DNA of 64,000 nt. Source: Bacteroidia bacterium. Lineage in GTDB: Bacteria; Bacteroidota; Bacteroidia; Bacteroidales; Prolixibacteraceae. The position numbers and the translations under genes were made by a program. Each line of letters starts with the position of its first letter. The first letter of the stretch is position 1. Below, piece by piece: positions 34,467 to 42,971 of this stretch. The stretch covers positions 1 through 64,000 of the forward strand of contig JANYKW010000008.1 of assembly GCA_025358025.1 (NCBI GenBank), written 5' to 3'. Below the pieces are notes generated by a model that was given only the letters and a program-made list of their open reading frames with translations, was not told where the DNA came from and ran no database searches.

Positions 34467-36023
34467 ATGAACCAGGAAGATCTTTTTAAGAAGCTGATTG
34501 CACACAGTAAAGAATACGGATATGTTTTCCCCTCCAGCGAGATATATGATGGACTTGGTGCTGTTTACGATTATGGACAAAACGGTGTTGAACTGAAAAA
34601 TAATATCAAGAAATACTGGTGGGATTCAATGATTCTGCTCAACGAAAATGTTGTAGGCATCGATTCTGCAATTTTCATGCATCCTACTATTTGGAAAGCA
34701 TCTGGTCATGTGGATGCATTTAATGATCCTTTGATCGACAATAAAGACTCTAAAAAAAGATATCGTGCAGATGTTCTGATTGAAGAGGAACTGGCAAAAA
34801 TTGAAGGGAAAATTGACAAGGAAATCGAAAAAGCCCGGGGTCGCTTTGGTGAATCCTTCGATGAGAAAATATTTAGGGAGACCAATCCAAGGCTACTTGA
34901 GAATCTAAAGAAGTGGGATGACTTGCATAACCGCTTTGCCGAGGCACTGAATAATTCAGATCTGGTGGAGTTGAAGCAGATTATTGAAGACAACGAGATC
35001 GTTTGCCCTGTATCCGGTACCAGGAACTGGACAGAAGTGCGCCAGTTCAATCTTATGTTCTCTACGGAGATGGGTTCGACAGCTGACAGTTCACTGAAGA
35101 TCTATCTCCGACCCGAAACGGCGCAGGGTATCTTTGTCAACTACCTGAACGTGCAGAAAACCGGCCGGATGAAGATCCCTTTTGGAATAGCGCAGATTGG
35201 TAAAGCATTCAGAAATGAGATTGTTGCGCGCCAGTTTATCTTTAGGATGCGGGAATTTGAACAGATGGAGATGCAATTTTTTGTTCGCCCGGGTTCAGAG
35301 TTGGCATGGTTTGAAAAATGGAAGGAAACCCGTATTAAATGGCACAAGGCCCTGGGCTTCGGTGAATCCAATTACCGCTTTCACGAACATGAAAAATTGG
35401 CTCATTATGCCAATGCTGCTGTGGATATTGAATTTAAATTTCCATTCGGATTTAAAGAAGTTGAGGGAATTCATTCACGGACCGATTTTGACCTTTCACA
35501 ACACCAGAAATTTTCGGGCAAAAAGATTCAGTATTTTGATCCGGAGCTGAATGAATCCTATGTACCTTTTGTCGTTGAAACCTCCATCGGTGTGGATCGG
35601 ATGTTCCTGCAGGTACTTTCTGCTTCTTATTTTGAAGAAGAAATTGAAGGTGGCGATGGGAAAAAGGATATTCGGGTGGTATTGAGGCTCCCAGCCCCGC
35701 TTGCACCGGTCAAGCTTGCCGTAATGCCACTGATCAAAAAGGAGGGACTTCCCGAAAAGGCCCGTGAAATCATTGATGATCTGAAGTTTGAATTTAACTG
35801 TCAGTATGATGAAAAAGATTCAATCGGGAAACGATACAGGCGTCAGGATGCTATTGGTACCCCGTTCTGCGTAACAGTTGATCATCAAACCATGGAAGAC
35901 GATACGGTGACCATCCGATACCGGGATACGATGTTGCAGGAGAGGGTGGCGATTGATCAGGTAAAATCTATTATTGCAGACCAGGTAAATCTCAAGAGAT
36001 TGTTTGAAAAGCTAAAGCAATAA
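34467..36023 (+). CDS. glyS: glycyl-tRNA synthetase (single-chain, class II)
   Basis: The 518-residue enzyme charges tRNA-Gly. It opens with AHSKEYGYVFPSSEIYDGLG and shows LRPETAQGIFVNYLNV (class II motif), QIGKAFRNEI motif 2, MREFEQMEMQFFVRPG, and ETSIGVDRMFLQVL at motif 3, with a C-terminal anticodon-binding domain. It is the alpha2 dimer type found in Bacteroidota, archaea and eukaryotes, rather than the alpha2beta2 type. Its stop codon lies inside a palindromic terminator shared with the convergent gene at 36046. Confidence 0.97.
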   Translation: MNQEDLFKKLIAHSKEYGYVFPSSEIYDGLGAVYDYGQNGVELKNNIKKYWWDSMILLNENVVGIDSAIFMHPTIWKASGHVDAFNDPLIDNKDSKKRYRADVLIEEELAKIEGKIDKEIEKARGRFGESFDEKIFRETNPRLLENLKKWDDLHNRFAEALNNSDLVELKQIIEDNEIVCPVSGTRNWTEVRQFNLMFSTEMGSTADSSLKIYLRPETAQGIFVNYLNVQKTGRMKIPFGIAQIGKAFRNEIVARQFIFRMREFEQMEMQFFVRPGSELAWFEKWKETRIKWHKALGFGESNYRFHEHEKLAHYANAAVDIEFKFPFGFKEVEGIHSRTDFDLSQHQKFSGKKIQYFDPELNESYVPFVVETSIGVDRMFLQVLSASYFEEEIEGGDGKKDIRVVLRLPAPLAPVKLAVMPLIKKEGLPEKAREIIDDLKFEFNCQYDEKDSIGKRYRRQDAIGTPFCVTVDHQTMEDDTVTIRYRDTMLQERVAIDQVKSIIADQVNLKRLFEKLKQ

Positions 36024-36055
36024 GAAAAAGCCGGAAGGCCTTTTCTTATTGCTTT
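36014..36055. terminator. bidirectional terminator shared by glyS and the convergent gene
   Basis: AAAGCAATAAGAAAA at 36014-36028 is the exact reverse complement of 36041-36055; the loop side adds GCC/GGC pairing. Both stop codons are inside: glyS TAA at 36021-36023 and the minus-strand TAA at 36048-36046. T-tracts follow the stem in either direction. Confidence 0.85.
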
Positions 36056-36429
36056 ACTGACTTCTTCAAATAATTGCTCATCACAAACAGCGCACCAACC
36101 ATCACAAAGGGAATGTTAATAATCAAAACGATTCCCAAAGCCAGCCAAATGGATCCGGTTCGATGGAAGTTCATTAAAAAGACTGAAGGGCTTAGCCCTA
36201 ATCCAATGACCATCAGAATAATCCCTCCGGTTTTTTCCCATTTCCATGCAACCAGAAGTACAATAAGCAACAGGAAGGAGGGTGTCAGATGGATTAGGAA
36301 ACCGCCTATTTGTTCCCAGAATGTAAGACCAGGAGCAAAAGCATCCAGTGCAAACATGCTGACAAAAAGAATTGCCAGTATACAAAGGAATCTCGGTATC
36401 CAGTGGAACCAGACAACTAAGTTTTTCAT
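36046..36429 (-). CDS. small four-helix membrane protein (DUF7670-like)
   Basis: The 127-residue protein has four hydrophobic stretches (about 10-30, 42-62, 70-88 and 95-118) and a basic end SNYLKKSVKQ. The blocks HWIPRFLCILAILFVSMFAL and GIILMVIGLG are found in short Bacteroidota membrane proteins of unknown role that I associate with DUF7670, with limited certainty. Its start overlaps the stop of the isomerase-like gene by 4 bp (ATGA on the minus strand), so the two are coupled. Confidence 0.6.
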   Translation of the reverse strand: MKNLVVWFHWIPRFLCILAILFVSMFALDAFAPGLTFWEQIGGFLIHLTPSFLLLIVLLVAWKWEKTGGIILMVIGLGLSPSVFLMNFHRTGSIWLALGIVLIINIPFVMVGALFVMSNYLKKSVKQ

Positions 36430-37310
36430 TTTCCAATCATTTTGTCAAAGATTGCCTTTTGCTCAATCAGCGCTTTAACCTTATCTGCCGGATCTGTTCT
36501 GCACTCCAGTAAAATCCATCCTTCGTATTTATTCTTCAAAAAGAGGTTCATCAGATCCTGGTAGGGATAAGTCGTGTCGTTCAATTCACGAACATGGCAG
36601 ATGTCACCAAATCTTGATTTAACCATGTTGAAATTTGCTTCGAGACCATCTCCGATCAGATCCTGGGCATTACAGTTCCAGCAAACCGTTGCGTTGGGAT
36701 GGTTGGCCACATCCATGATTGCCTTGATGTTGGGGAGTTCCTGAGTTTCATTGCCATGAACTTCCAGACGTAGTGTCTGTCCCATATCGGCGCCGTATTT
36801 TGCCAGTTCATTCAATGCAAGTCCAATCTGTTCGATGGTTTTTTCATGCGGAACACCATCCCTGAACTGATTTGGTTTGACTTTAACACCTTTTCCTCCG
36901 ATATCCCGGCTCAGTTGAAAGAAAGCTTTTGTTTGTTCGATGGATTCGCGCAATTTGGCAGGCTCTATATAATCGTACTGTTGGTTTGTTCCCATACCAA
37001 CGATTTGCACCGGGCTGTCGCTGAATTTCTTTCTGACCAGGGCGCGCTCTTCTTTGTTGAGTGAAGGACTCACTTTGTGTGCATGATCAACCCGCAATTC
37101 GACACCGAGAATTCCGGAAGCTGACAGATTCCTAATGATCGTATCCTGATCCCAGTCTTTTCCCCATAAGTAGGTAACAAAACCCAGTTTCATTTCATTC
37201 TTCTTAGCTTTCCCAAAGGCGATTTGCCCTGTAGGCAAAATCATGGCACCCGTTACCATACTAAGATTTTTCAGAAAAATTCTTCTGCTCTCTCCGTGAT
37301 TTATTTCCAT
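36426..37310 (-). CDS. exported sugar phosphate isomerase/epimerase-like protein
   Basis: The 294-residue protein has a twin-arginine-type leader with ESRRIFLKNLSMVTGAM, matching the SRRxFLK Tat consensus, so it is likely exported folded. The body is a xylose isomerase-like TIM barrel: LGFVTYLWGKDWDQDTIIRN, LGVELRVDHAHK, RLEVHGNETQELPNI and WILLECRTDPADKVKALIEQ, with Glu/His/Asp residues in the places of metal ligands. Substrates of such Tat-exported barrel proteins in Bacteroidota are mostly unknown. It precedes the small membrane protein with a 4-bp overlap. Confidence 0.8.
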   Translation of the reverse strand: MEINHGESRRIFLKNLSMVTGAMILPTGQIAFGKAKKNEMKLGFVTYLWGKDWDQDTIIRNLSASGILGVELRVDHAHKVSPSLNKEERALVRKKFSDSPVQIVGMGTNQQYDYIEPAKLRESIEQTKAFFQLSRDIGGKGVKVKPNQFRDGVPHEKTIEQIGLALNELAKYGADMGQTLRLEVHGNETQELPNIKAIMDVANHPNATVCWNCNAQDLIGDGLEANFNMVKSRFGDICHVRELNDTTYPYQDLMNLFLKNKYEGWILLECRTDPADKVKALIEQKAIFDKMIGK

Positions 37311-37772
37311 TTTTTTTGATAATTGAATTATAGGATTACTTTTTTATTTGATCGTTTTAGGATCACCTGATTACAAATTTAGCTAATAAATGTTCAGTTA
37401 CTCCATAAAAGTATTTCTCAGTTTCTCATTTATTTTTTACAATACTTGTTTTTGTATTAAATATAGTTAAAAGTTAGTTAATGACAGGTTAAATAAGTAG
37501 CGCGGGTACGTAAGGATGAAAAGAATAATGAGTTAAATATTTTCATCACATAATGTATCATGTATTTAAATATCAATACTATGCAAAAATATTTATGACT
37601 CATGAACCATATTTTAGGATCAAAAATGATCTTTCTTTTTGCTTTTTCTGAATTAACAGACAGGATCAGTATCTGTAACTATCAAGAATTTCAAGCGTCT
37701 TATAGTTGACTTTCAAATTGATCAATAGTTGAAGTTCTTTAAACTTTTTTTGAATATTTAAAATTATTAGCC
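37311..37772. other. 462-bp AT-rich gap with no recognised gene
   Basis: I found no open frame of note, no repeat, and no strong promoter pair. The stretch is very AT-rich (runs such as TTTATTTTTTACAATACTTG). It should hold the promoters of the divergent isomerase-like gene and the 159-residue secreted protein; only a degenerate TTTTTTTG run near 37748-37754 precedes the latter. Confidence 0.5.
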
Positions 37773-38252
37773 ATGAAAAGAATTTTATTGACCACTGTAT
37801 TAATCCTGACGTTATGCGTTGCTACTTTTGCAACGAACATAGTTGCTCAGGGAAAATCCAATTCAGCTTTCGGAGATTACAAAATTGAAGCCCTGGACGA
37901 CCATCTGATGTTCATGAACAAAGAGTTGGATAAATACCGGATTACCTATGAAAATACTGACTTGTCGGTTATCGTAGTCATTGACAAACAAAAAAAATGC
38001 AAGAAGTACTATGTTCTTTCGGAACAGAACCCAGTCCAATATGAATGCAACGGGACTTATTTTGGAATTAAAAAACTTGATAAAACATTGGAAACCGATG
38101 GGTATATAACCATACTGGAAAATCTAAATAAGGTAGAGTTTTATCGCCAAAGAGTTCTGACCAGCGGGACGACCGCAACGGTCGATCATTTGAACCTGAT
38201 TGCTTCCTATTATCCTGGTTTATTCAAAGAACAATCAATTAAAATGATCTAA
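37773..38252 (+). CDS. small secreted protein of unknown function
   Basis: The 159-residue protein begins MKRILLTTVLILTLCVATFA, a signal peptide, followed by a mature region with no family I recognise. It contains YKIEALDDHLMFMNKELDKY, VVIDKQKKCKKYYV and a lone cysteine pair (KKCKK, YECNG) about 18 residues apart that could form a disulfide in the periplasm. It has its own long upstream region and an intrinsic terminator, so it is a stand-alone gene. The start is the first in-frame ATG. Confidence 0.65.
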   Translation: MKRILLTTVLILTLCVATFATNIVAQGKSNSAFGDYKIEALDDHLMFMNKELDKYRITYENTDLSVIVVIDKQKKCKKYYVLSEQNPVQYECNGTYFGIKKLDKTLETDGYITILENLNKVEFYRQRVLTSGTTATVDHLNLIASYYPGLFKEQSIKMI

Positions 38253-38293
38253 CCTCATTGAGTTGGGAGATAGATTGATGGTTTGAGCAGAAG

Positions 38294-38326
38294 AGAAAGG
38301 CATCACCCGATGTCTTTCTTTTTTTT
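38294..38326 (+). terminator. terminator of the secreted-protein gene
   Basis: AGAAAGGCATC at 38294-38304 pairs with GATGTCTTTCT at 38309-38319 (one G-T pair) around a 4-nt loop, followed by a T-run to 38326. The stem overlaps the last codons and stop of the convergent ispD. Confidence 0.7.
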
Positions 38327-38983
38327 CAGGTATTCGTTTGCAATAATCAGGTCTTCAGGATGGGTAATTTTCAGGTTTTCCCGGTTCCCCGGAACCATGA
38401 ATACAGGGTATCCCATGCTCTCAACAACAGATGCATCATCGGCAAAATCCGCTCTCCATGATTGGGTATAAGCATCTTTTAGGATGGACCACCTGAAAAC
38501 CTGTGGAGTCTGAACTGCAAAGAACATTTCCCTGTTAACGGTTTTGGAATGGTTCATTGTACCGGTTCTTAAAGATTCGTTCAACTGAAGGGCAGGAATC
38601 CCTGCTCCAGTTTCAGCAGCCATGTTGAAACAGTTTTCAATGGTGGCCTTTGAAACCAGCGGGCGGACTCCATCATGTACCGCCACAAGATCTGTTTCTG
38701 CCAGTGCATCCAGACCGTTTCTGACCGAGCAGAAACGTGTTTCCCCTCCTGCCACCACCTGATGAGCATGATCAAAAGAATATTTTGCACACAATGCTTG
38801 CCAATGGCTGATTTGTGACTCCGGAAGCACCACAACCACTGAGATCAGAGAATCATATTCAACGAAGCATGAAATGGTCCACATCAGAACCGGATAGTTT
38901 TGCAATACGATAAACTGCTTGGGTAGTGTACTTCCCATTCTGGAGCCACTGCCTCCTGCAACTATGATAACACTGTTTCTCAT
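38303..38983 (-). CDS. ispD: 2-C-methyl-D-erythritol 4-phosphate cytidylyltransferase
   Basis: IspD transfers CMP to methylerythritol phosphate in the MEP isoprenoid pathway. The start was set to ATG 38983 (226 residues, MRNSVIIVAGGSGSRMG) because the family starts right at this nucleotide-binding strand; an in-frame ATG 19 codons earlier adds unrelated residues. The signature GGSGSRMGSTLPKQF is intact, as are VAVHDGVRPLVSK and the AVQTPQVFRWSIL block. Convergent with the small secreted protein, whose terminator overlaps its 3' end. Confidence 0.95.
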   Translation of the reverse strand: MRNSVIIVAGGSGSRMGSTLPKQFIVLQNYPVLMWTISCFVEYDSLISVVVVLPESQISHWQALCAKYSFDHAHQVVAGGETRFCSVRNGLDALAETDLVAVHDGVRPLVSKATIENCFNMAAETGAGIPALQLNESLRTGTMNHSKTVNREMFFAVQTPQVFRWSILKDAYTQSWRADFADDASVVESMGYPVFMVPGNRENLKITHPEDLIIANEYLKKKKDIG

Positions 38984-39064
38984 GTGTGAAAATATTAACG
39001 GAAATACCTCAAAACAGGATAATAAAATTAGCTTTTTCATCTTACAAAGGATGCCTGTTTTAAT

Positions 39065-39072
39065 TATTTTTG
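39065..39072 (+). promoter_or_regulatory. -7 box upstream of the DUF2461 gene
   Basis: TATTTTTG is an exact TAnnTTTG match 25 bp before the ATG at 39098. No convincing -33 TTG is seen at standard distance. Confidence 0.4.
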
Positions 39073-39097
39073 AGGATAACTAATTTTTAGCATCCAG

Positions 39098-39763
39098 ATG
39101 GAAGAGATACTCCAATTTCTAAAAGAACTCGATGCCAACAACCAAAGAGAGTGGTTTGAAGCAAACCGAAGCCGTTATGAAAAAACGCGCAATGAATTCC
39201 TTGCAATTACGGCCTGGCTGATAGATGGTATCAGAAAATTTGATGCCGAAGTTCCTTTGCTACAGCCAAAAGACTGCATGTTCCGGATCTTCAGGGATAT
39301 CAGGTTTTCAAATGACAAGCGCCCGTTCAAAACCAATTATGGAAGTTATATCGCCAGAGGCGGCAGAAAATCGGGATATGCAGGGTATTATTTTCACATC
39401 CAGCCTGGCGAATATTTTCTTTCCGGCGGGGTATACATGCCATCTCCGGAACATCTTTCGGCCATTCGCCAGGAGATCTATTATCATCCGGATGAATATC
39501 TCCGGATCATTGACAATGAACCATTCCGGTCCAATTTTGATCTGCATTTCTTCGATCCGCTTAAAACTTCCCCAAAGGGTTTTCCCAAAGATTGGGAACA
39601 TCTTGGGCTGATTAAAAACCGATCCTTTGGTTTTGGCCAGCGTGTGACTGAGAAGGAGCTGCTTGCCGAAAATTTTACAGCGAAAAGTTTGCTGATTTAC
39701 AAAATGCTTCTGCCCCTCAATCAATTTTTAAACCGTGCAATTGATGAAAACGGTACGGAATAA
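39098..39763 (+). CDS. DUF2461 family protein
   Basis: The 221-residue protein starts MEEILQFLKELDANNQREWF and contains RIFRDIRFSNDKRPFKTNYG and YYFHIQPGEYFLSGGVYMPS, which define DUF2461, a widespread cytoplasmic family of unknown biochemical role. Length is normal. It is divergent from ispD with about 114 bp between starts and stands alone, with a 145-bp AT-rich gap before the next gene. Confidence 0.88.
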   Translation: MEEILQFLKELDANNQREWFEANRSRYEKTRNEFLAITAWLIDGIRKFDAEVPLLQPKDCMFRIFRDIRFSNDKRPFKTNYGSYIARGGRKSGYAGYYFHIQPGEYFLSGGVYMPSPEHLSAIRQEIYYHPDEYLRIIDNEPFRSNFDLHFFDPLKTSPKGFPKDWEHLGLIKNRSFGFGQRVTEKELLAENFTAKSLLIYKMLLPLNQFLNRAIDENGTE

Positions 39764-39865
39764 TTTTAAGATTTTTAACACTTTTTAACCCGGCATATCT
39801 GGTAATAATTTATAACATGCACTAAATCAATATAATACGATATGAATTTAGTAATAATTAATTTT

Positions 39866-39873
39866 TATTTTTG
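39866..39873 (+). promoter_or_regulatory. -7 box upstream of the DUF5020 gene
   Basis: TATTTTTG at 39866-39873 matches TAnnTTTG exactly and lies 35 bp before the ATG. The -33 region has TTTAG rather than TTTG, at about 15 bp. Confidence 0.45.
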
Positions 39874-39908
39874 CGTAGATTTTAATTTTCAATTTAATTT
39901 TTAGCTAC

Positions 39909-40613
39909 ATGAAAAAAGTTCTCTTGCTATTGATGGTTATTGTTGGTGCGATGGTGCTTCAGGCACAAAATATCCAGTTGCATTATGACATGGGTAAAGA
40001 TCGTGGATATCTTACCAGTACCATTGAAATGTTCAAACCCGACAAAACCGGGAATACTTTCTTTTTTGTTGATATGGATTATGGTGTTGGAAATGTTGAA
40101 GGCGTATCACTGGCCTATTTCGAAATTGCACGTTGTTTTAAATTGGGCAAGTCTCCGTTCAGCTGGCATGGTGAATATAATGGAGGTTTACTGCAGGATA
40201 ATGCTAAAAATGCATACACTATTGATGATGCCTGGCTAACAGGTTTGGATTATTCATGGAACTCCAAAGACTTTTCAAAAGGATTCTCATTGAAGGCGCT
40301 CTATAAGAATATTAACAATACAGTAGATGGCAAACCAAACAGTTTTCAGTTGACTGCCGTCTGGCATGTGAATTTTGCAAAAAACAAACTTTCGTTCACC
40401 GGGTTTGCAGATTTCTGGAAAGAAAAGACGAACTATTTTGTTAATGCTCCCATCGGAACTGAAACCGATTTTATTTTCCTGAGCGAACCTCAAATATGGT
40501 ATAATTTCAATAAAAACTTTGCTGCAGGATCGGAAGTTGAGGTCGCATCAAACTTTGCATTACATCAAGGGATGAAACTTTGTCCTACGGCCGCTATCAA
40601 GTACACATTTTAA
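39909..40613 (+). CDS. DUF5020/Tsx-like outer-membrane channel
   Basis: The 234-residue protein has a signal peptide ending at LQAQ and then beta-strands typical of the DUF5020 family, which resembles the nucleoside channel Tsx: IQLHYDMGKDRGYLTSTIEM, GNTFFFVDMDYG, SPFSWHGEYNGGLL, and a C-terminal strand LCPTAAIKYTF ending in Phe, as in outer-membrane barrels. It precedes the purine permease by 11 bp, so nucleobase or nucleoside uptake across the outer membrane is likely. Confidence 0.8.
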   Translation: MKKVLLLLMVIVGAMVLQAQNIQLHYDMGKDRGYLTSTIEMFKPDKTGNTFFFVDMDYGVGNVEGVSLAYFEIARCFKLGKSPFSWHGEYNGGLLQDNAKNAYTIDDAWLTGLDYSWNSKDFSKGFSLKALYKNINNTVDGKPNSFQLTAVWHVNFAKNKLSFTGFADFWKEKTNYFVNAPIGTETDFIFLSEPQIWYNFNKNFAAGSEVEVASNFALHQGMKLCPTAAIKYTF

Positions 40614-40624
40614 ACGGGATTATA

Positions 40625-42001
40625 ATGGATTCTATCAGTAAATTTTTTAAGTTGCAGGAGAATAAAACTACTGTACGCACCGAGATCATTGCAGGAATTA
40701 CCACCTTCATGACCATGGCTTATATTCTTTTCCTTAACCCCAATATTCTGGCCTCAACAGGTATGGATAAGAATGCCGTATTTTTTGCCACGGCTATTTC
40801 CGCCGGTTTTGTAACCATCGCCATGGGACTGGTAGCCAATTTCCCGATAGCCCTGGCACCGGGGATGGGTCTGAATGCACTTTTTGCCACTGTTGCGCTG
40901 GCAGGTATCGGAATGCCCTGGAGAGTTGCTTTGGGAGCAGTCTTCATTTCTGGTATCATCTTTATTATTTTGACTATCACCAGGATCAGACAAATATTGG
41001 TCATTGCTGTACCAAATTCGCTTAAGAGGGCTATCACGGTAGGTATTGGACTATTCATTACCATTATTGGGTTGAAACTCTCTGAGATTATGGTTGTTGG
41101 TACAAGTTTGATTCCTCCCACACTTGAAGCTGTTGGCAAATCAGGTGGTTTGGCTACCCTGAAATTCTTTGAGTGGAATATTGGCTTGGGTAGTTTTCAT
41201 AATCCTGCCATGCTGTTGTGTTTGATCGGACTCACAATTACGGCAATAATGATGGCCAGGCATATCAAGGGTTCTCTTTTAATAGGGATCGTCGTTACTA
41301 CGCTGATTGGAATTCCGATGGGTGTTACCATGGTACCTAAAGACTTTGCATTTTTCGCCCTTCCTGATTTTCATAACCTGGCTGTTGGAGAACTGGATAT
41401 CAGGGGAGCACTTAACATGGGTATATGGACAGTTGTTTTCACATTTACTTTTGTTGAGTTATTTGACACGTTTGGGACGCTGGTTGGCACAGCCAACAAG
41501 GCAGGGTTGATAGACAAGGATGGTAATTCTCCCAGGATCGGGAAGGCTATGCTGGTTGATGCCATTGGTGTTTCTTTTGGCGCATTGATGGGAACCTCTA
41601 CTGTTACCGCTTATGTTGAAAGTGCAGCAGGTATTGGAGAAGGTGGCCGTACCGGTCTGACGGCAATCACTACGGGGGTATTGTTTCTTCTTGCTTTGCT
41701 GATTGCCCCGCTTGCAACCATGATTCCCAGTGCAGCAACTGCTCCTGCTTTGATAATTGTTGGTGTTTTAATGGCCTCTTCAGTTCTGGATATTGATTTC
41801 AATGATTTCACAGAAGGTTTTCCTGCTTTTATGACTTTTGTGCTCATGCCATTTACTTATAGCATTGCAAACGGAATTGCCGGAGGCATCTTTTTTTATA
41901 CAATTCTTAAAGTTGCTTCAGGTAAAGCAAAACAGGTGCATTGGATGATGTACATTCTCTTTGCACTGGTCGTCATAAGGTACATTTTCCTGAGTGAATA
42001 G
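40625..42001 (+). CDS. NCS2 family adenine/guanine/hypoxanthine permease (AzgA-type)
   Basis: The start is ATG 40625 (458 residues, MDSISKFFKLQENKTTVRTE). The earlier in-frame start at 40580 lies in the barrel gene and is rejected. There are about 13 hydrophobic segments and the AzgA-type signature blocks ITTFMTMAYILFLNP, GMGLNALFA, FVELFDTFGTLVGTANKAGL and GTSTVTAYVESAAGIGEGG. Members take up purine bases with protons. With the Tsx-like barrel just upstream it forms an outer-plus-inner membrane uptake pair, ended by the terminator at 42015-42050. Confidence 0.93.
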   Translation: MDSISKFFKLQENKTTVRTEIIAGITTFMTMAYILFLNPNILASTGMDKNAVFFATAISAGFVTIAMGLVANFPIALAPGMGLNALFATVALAGIGMPWRVALGAVFISGIIFIILTITRIRQILVIAVPNSLKRAITVGIGLFITIIGLKLSEIMVVGTSLIPPTLEAVGKSGGLATLKFFEWNIGLGSFHNPAMLLCLIGLTITAIMMARHIKGSLLIGIVVTTLIGIPMGVTMVPKDFAFFALPDFHNLAVGELDIRGALNMGIWTVVFTFTFVELFDTFGTLVGTANKAGLIDKDGNSPRIGKAMLVDAIGVSFGALMGTSTVTAYVESAAGIGEGGRTGLTAITTGVLFLLALLIAPLATMIPSAATAPALIIVGVLMASSVLDIDFNDFTEGFPAFMTFVLMPFTYSIANGIAGGIFFYTILKVASGKAKQVHWMMYILFALVVIRYIFLSE

Positions 42002-42014
42002 AAGTGTTTTTGAT

Positions 42015-42050
42015 AAAAAATCCCACCGGGATAATCCGGAGGGATTTTTT
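42015..42050 (+). terminator. terminator of the purine permease gene
   Basis: AAAAAATCCC at 42015-42024 pairs with GGGATTTTTT at 42041-42050, extended by CGG/CCG inside, and ends in a T-run. It lies 14 bp after the permease stop and just ahead of the tRNA promoter. Confidence 0.85.
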
Positions 42051-42062
42051 CAGAAAAAAGTG

Positions 42063-42070
42063 TATTTTTG
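42063..42070 (+). promoter_or_regulatory. -7 box of the tRNA-Val gene
   Basis: TATTTTTG is an exact -7 match ending 12 bp before the tRNA 5' end, a distance fitting a short leader that RNase P removes. Confidence 0.5.
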
Positions 42071-42082
42071 CTGTACAATACC

Positions 42083-42157
42083 GGGTTGTTAGCTCAGTTG
42101 GTTTAGAGCATTACCTTGACAGGGTAGGGGTCACTGGTTCGATTCCAGTACAACCCA
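42083..42157 (+). tRNA. tRNA-Val (anticodon GAC)
   Basis: The 75-nt sequence folds into a full cloverleaf: acceptor GGGTTGT with ACAACCC (42150-42156), D-stem GCTC/GAGC, anticodon stem TTACC/GGTAG around loop TTGACAG, and T-arm ACTGG-TTCGATT-CCAGT, with discriminator A. The anticodon GAC decodes GUC/GUU valine codons. CCA is not encoded (CAA follows), so it must be added after transcription. A hairpin terminator follows. Confidence 0.93.
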
Positions 42158-42160
42158 CAA

Positions 42161-42203
42161 CAAGAAAAGGGTGTCTCAACTTTTGAGACACCCTTTCTTC
42201 TTG
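42161..42203. terminator. terminator after tRNA-Val
   Basis: AAGGGTGTCTCAA pairs exactly with TTGAGACACCCTT across an ACT-type loop (42168-42196), with further imperfect pairing of CAAGAAAA with TTTCTTCTTG. It is T-rich on both sides and can act in both directions. Confidence 0.8.
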
Positions 42204-42520
42204 TGGGGGTAAAAAATTAGAACCGGAACATTGAATCACTTCAGAAAATATCTTCCCTCCCTTACTGAAAAGATATTCATACCTGATCATCTCTCTTCCG
42301 GCCCCAACACAAAGACTTTTTTAGGGTCTTTAATTACTGCTTGATACCTTATGCAAATATAATTTACCTCTCTAAATATACATTTTACAGTTTTTTAACG
42401 TAGTGATTTTGGCATTTATCGTGGTTTAATAATTATTAACATACAGAATATCAATTTATAAGATTATTTCATCAATATTTGCAAAATGTACTAATTACAA
42501 TTTATTTATATCAACCAGGT
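42204..42520. other. 317-bp gap between the tRNA terminator and the haem lipoprotein
   Basis: No plus-strand gene is seen. On the minus strand TATATTTG (42361-42354) is an exact -7 box pointing towards the bidirectional terminator at 42161-42203, and AAAGAC/GTCTTT at about 42311-42331 could form a small hairpin. A short minus-strand RNA of about 150-180 nt is possible but lacks a -33 element. The right part is AT-rich and should contain the promoter of the next gene. Confidence 0.3.
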
Positions 42521-42859
42521 ATGAAAATGAACAGTGTAATCGGAAGATTTTTGCAGTCTGTTTTGGTCGTTGCCATTTTGGCCGTTTTATTTGCAGGTTG
42601 CAGCAAAAATCTGACAGCAAATACTGATGCGCTGTATGTACCTACAACTTCTGATGTTACTGCCAGTGCCACCTTAACTGACTTACAAGCCGGCAGAAGT
42701 ATATTCATCAATAGTTGCGGGAGATGCCACAATTTATACTCCCCGGAAAGTTACTCTGCCTCAAACTGGAAAAGTATTGTTCCGGGTATGGCTTCCATGG
42801 CAGGATTGACTACTGTACAGGCTTCCCAGGTTACAAAATATGTATCGAGGGGGAAATAA
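42521..42859 (+). CDS. mono-haem cytochrome c-like lipoprotein
   Basis: The start is ATG 42521 (112 residues) because it begins the leader MKMNSVIGRFLQSVLVVAIL that ends in the lipobox LFAGC (Cys27). The haem attachment motif CGRCH is at residues 66-70, preceded by LQAGRSIFINS and followed by VPGMASMAGL, which supplies candidate Met axial ligands. It is a minimal class I cytochrome c domain tethered to a membrane. No oxidase or partner gene is adjacent, so its electron partner is unknown. A strong terminator follows. Confidence 0.82.
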   Translation: MKMNSVIGRFLQSVLVVAILAVLFAGCSKNLTANTDALYVPTTSDVTASATLTDLQAGRSIFINSCGRCHNLYSPESYSASNWKSIVPGMASMAGLTTVQASQVTKYVSRGK

Positions 42860-42917
42860 TATTTCTAACAGATCGGATGAATTTTTGGTTCTTTTTTGAG
42901 ATTCTGTTTATCAGCTT

Positions 42918-42959
42918 AAAACAATGATTATTTTAGCCAAAAATAATCATTGTTTTTTT
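42918..42959 (+). terminator. strong terminator after the haem lipoprotein
   Basis: The 17-bp arm at 42918-42934 (AAAACAATGATTATTTT) is the exact reverse complement of 42940-42956, with a 5-nt loop and a T-run to 42959. It also rules out an in-frame ATG at 42924 as the start of the next gene. Confidence 0.85.
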
Positions 42960-42971
42960 ATTCATATCCGA

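Noticed and set aside
42924-42971. Upstream ATG as start of the old yellow enzyme gene
   Set aside because: This ATG is inside the stem of the terminator that ends the previous gene, and the extra residues are not family-like.
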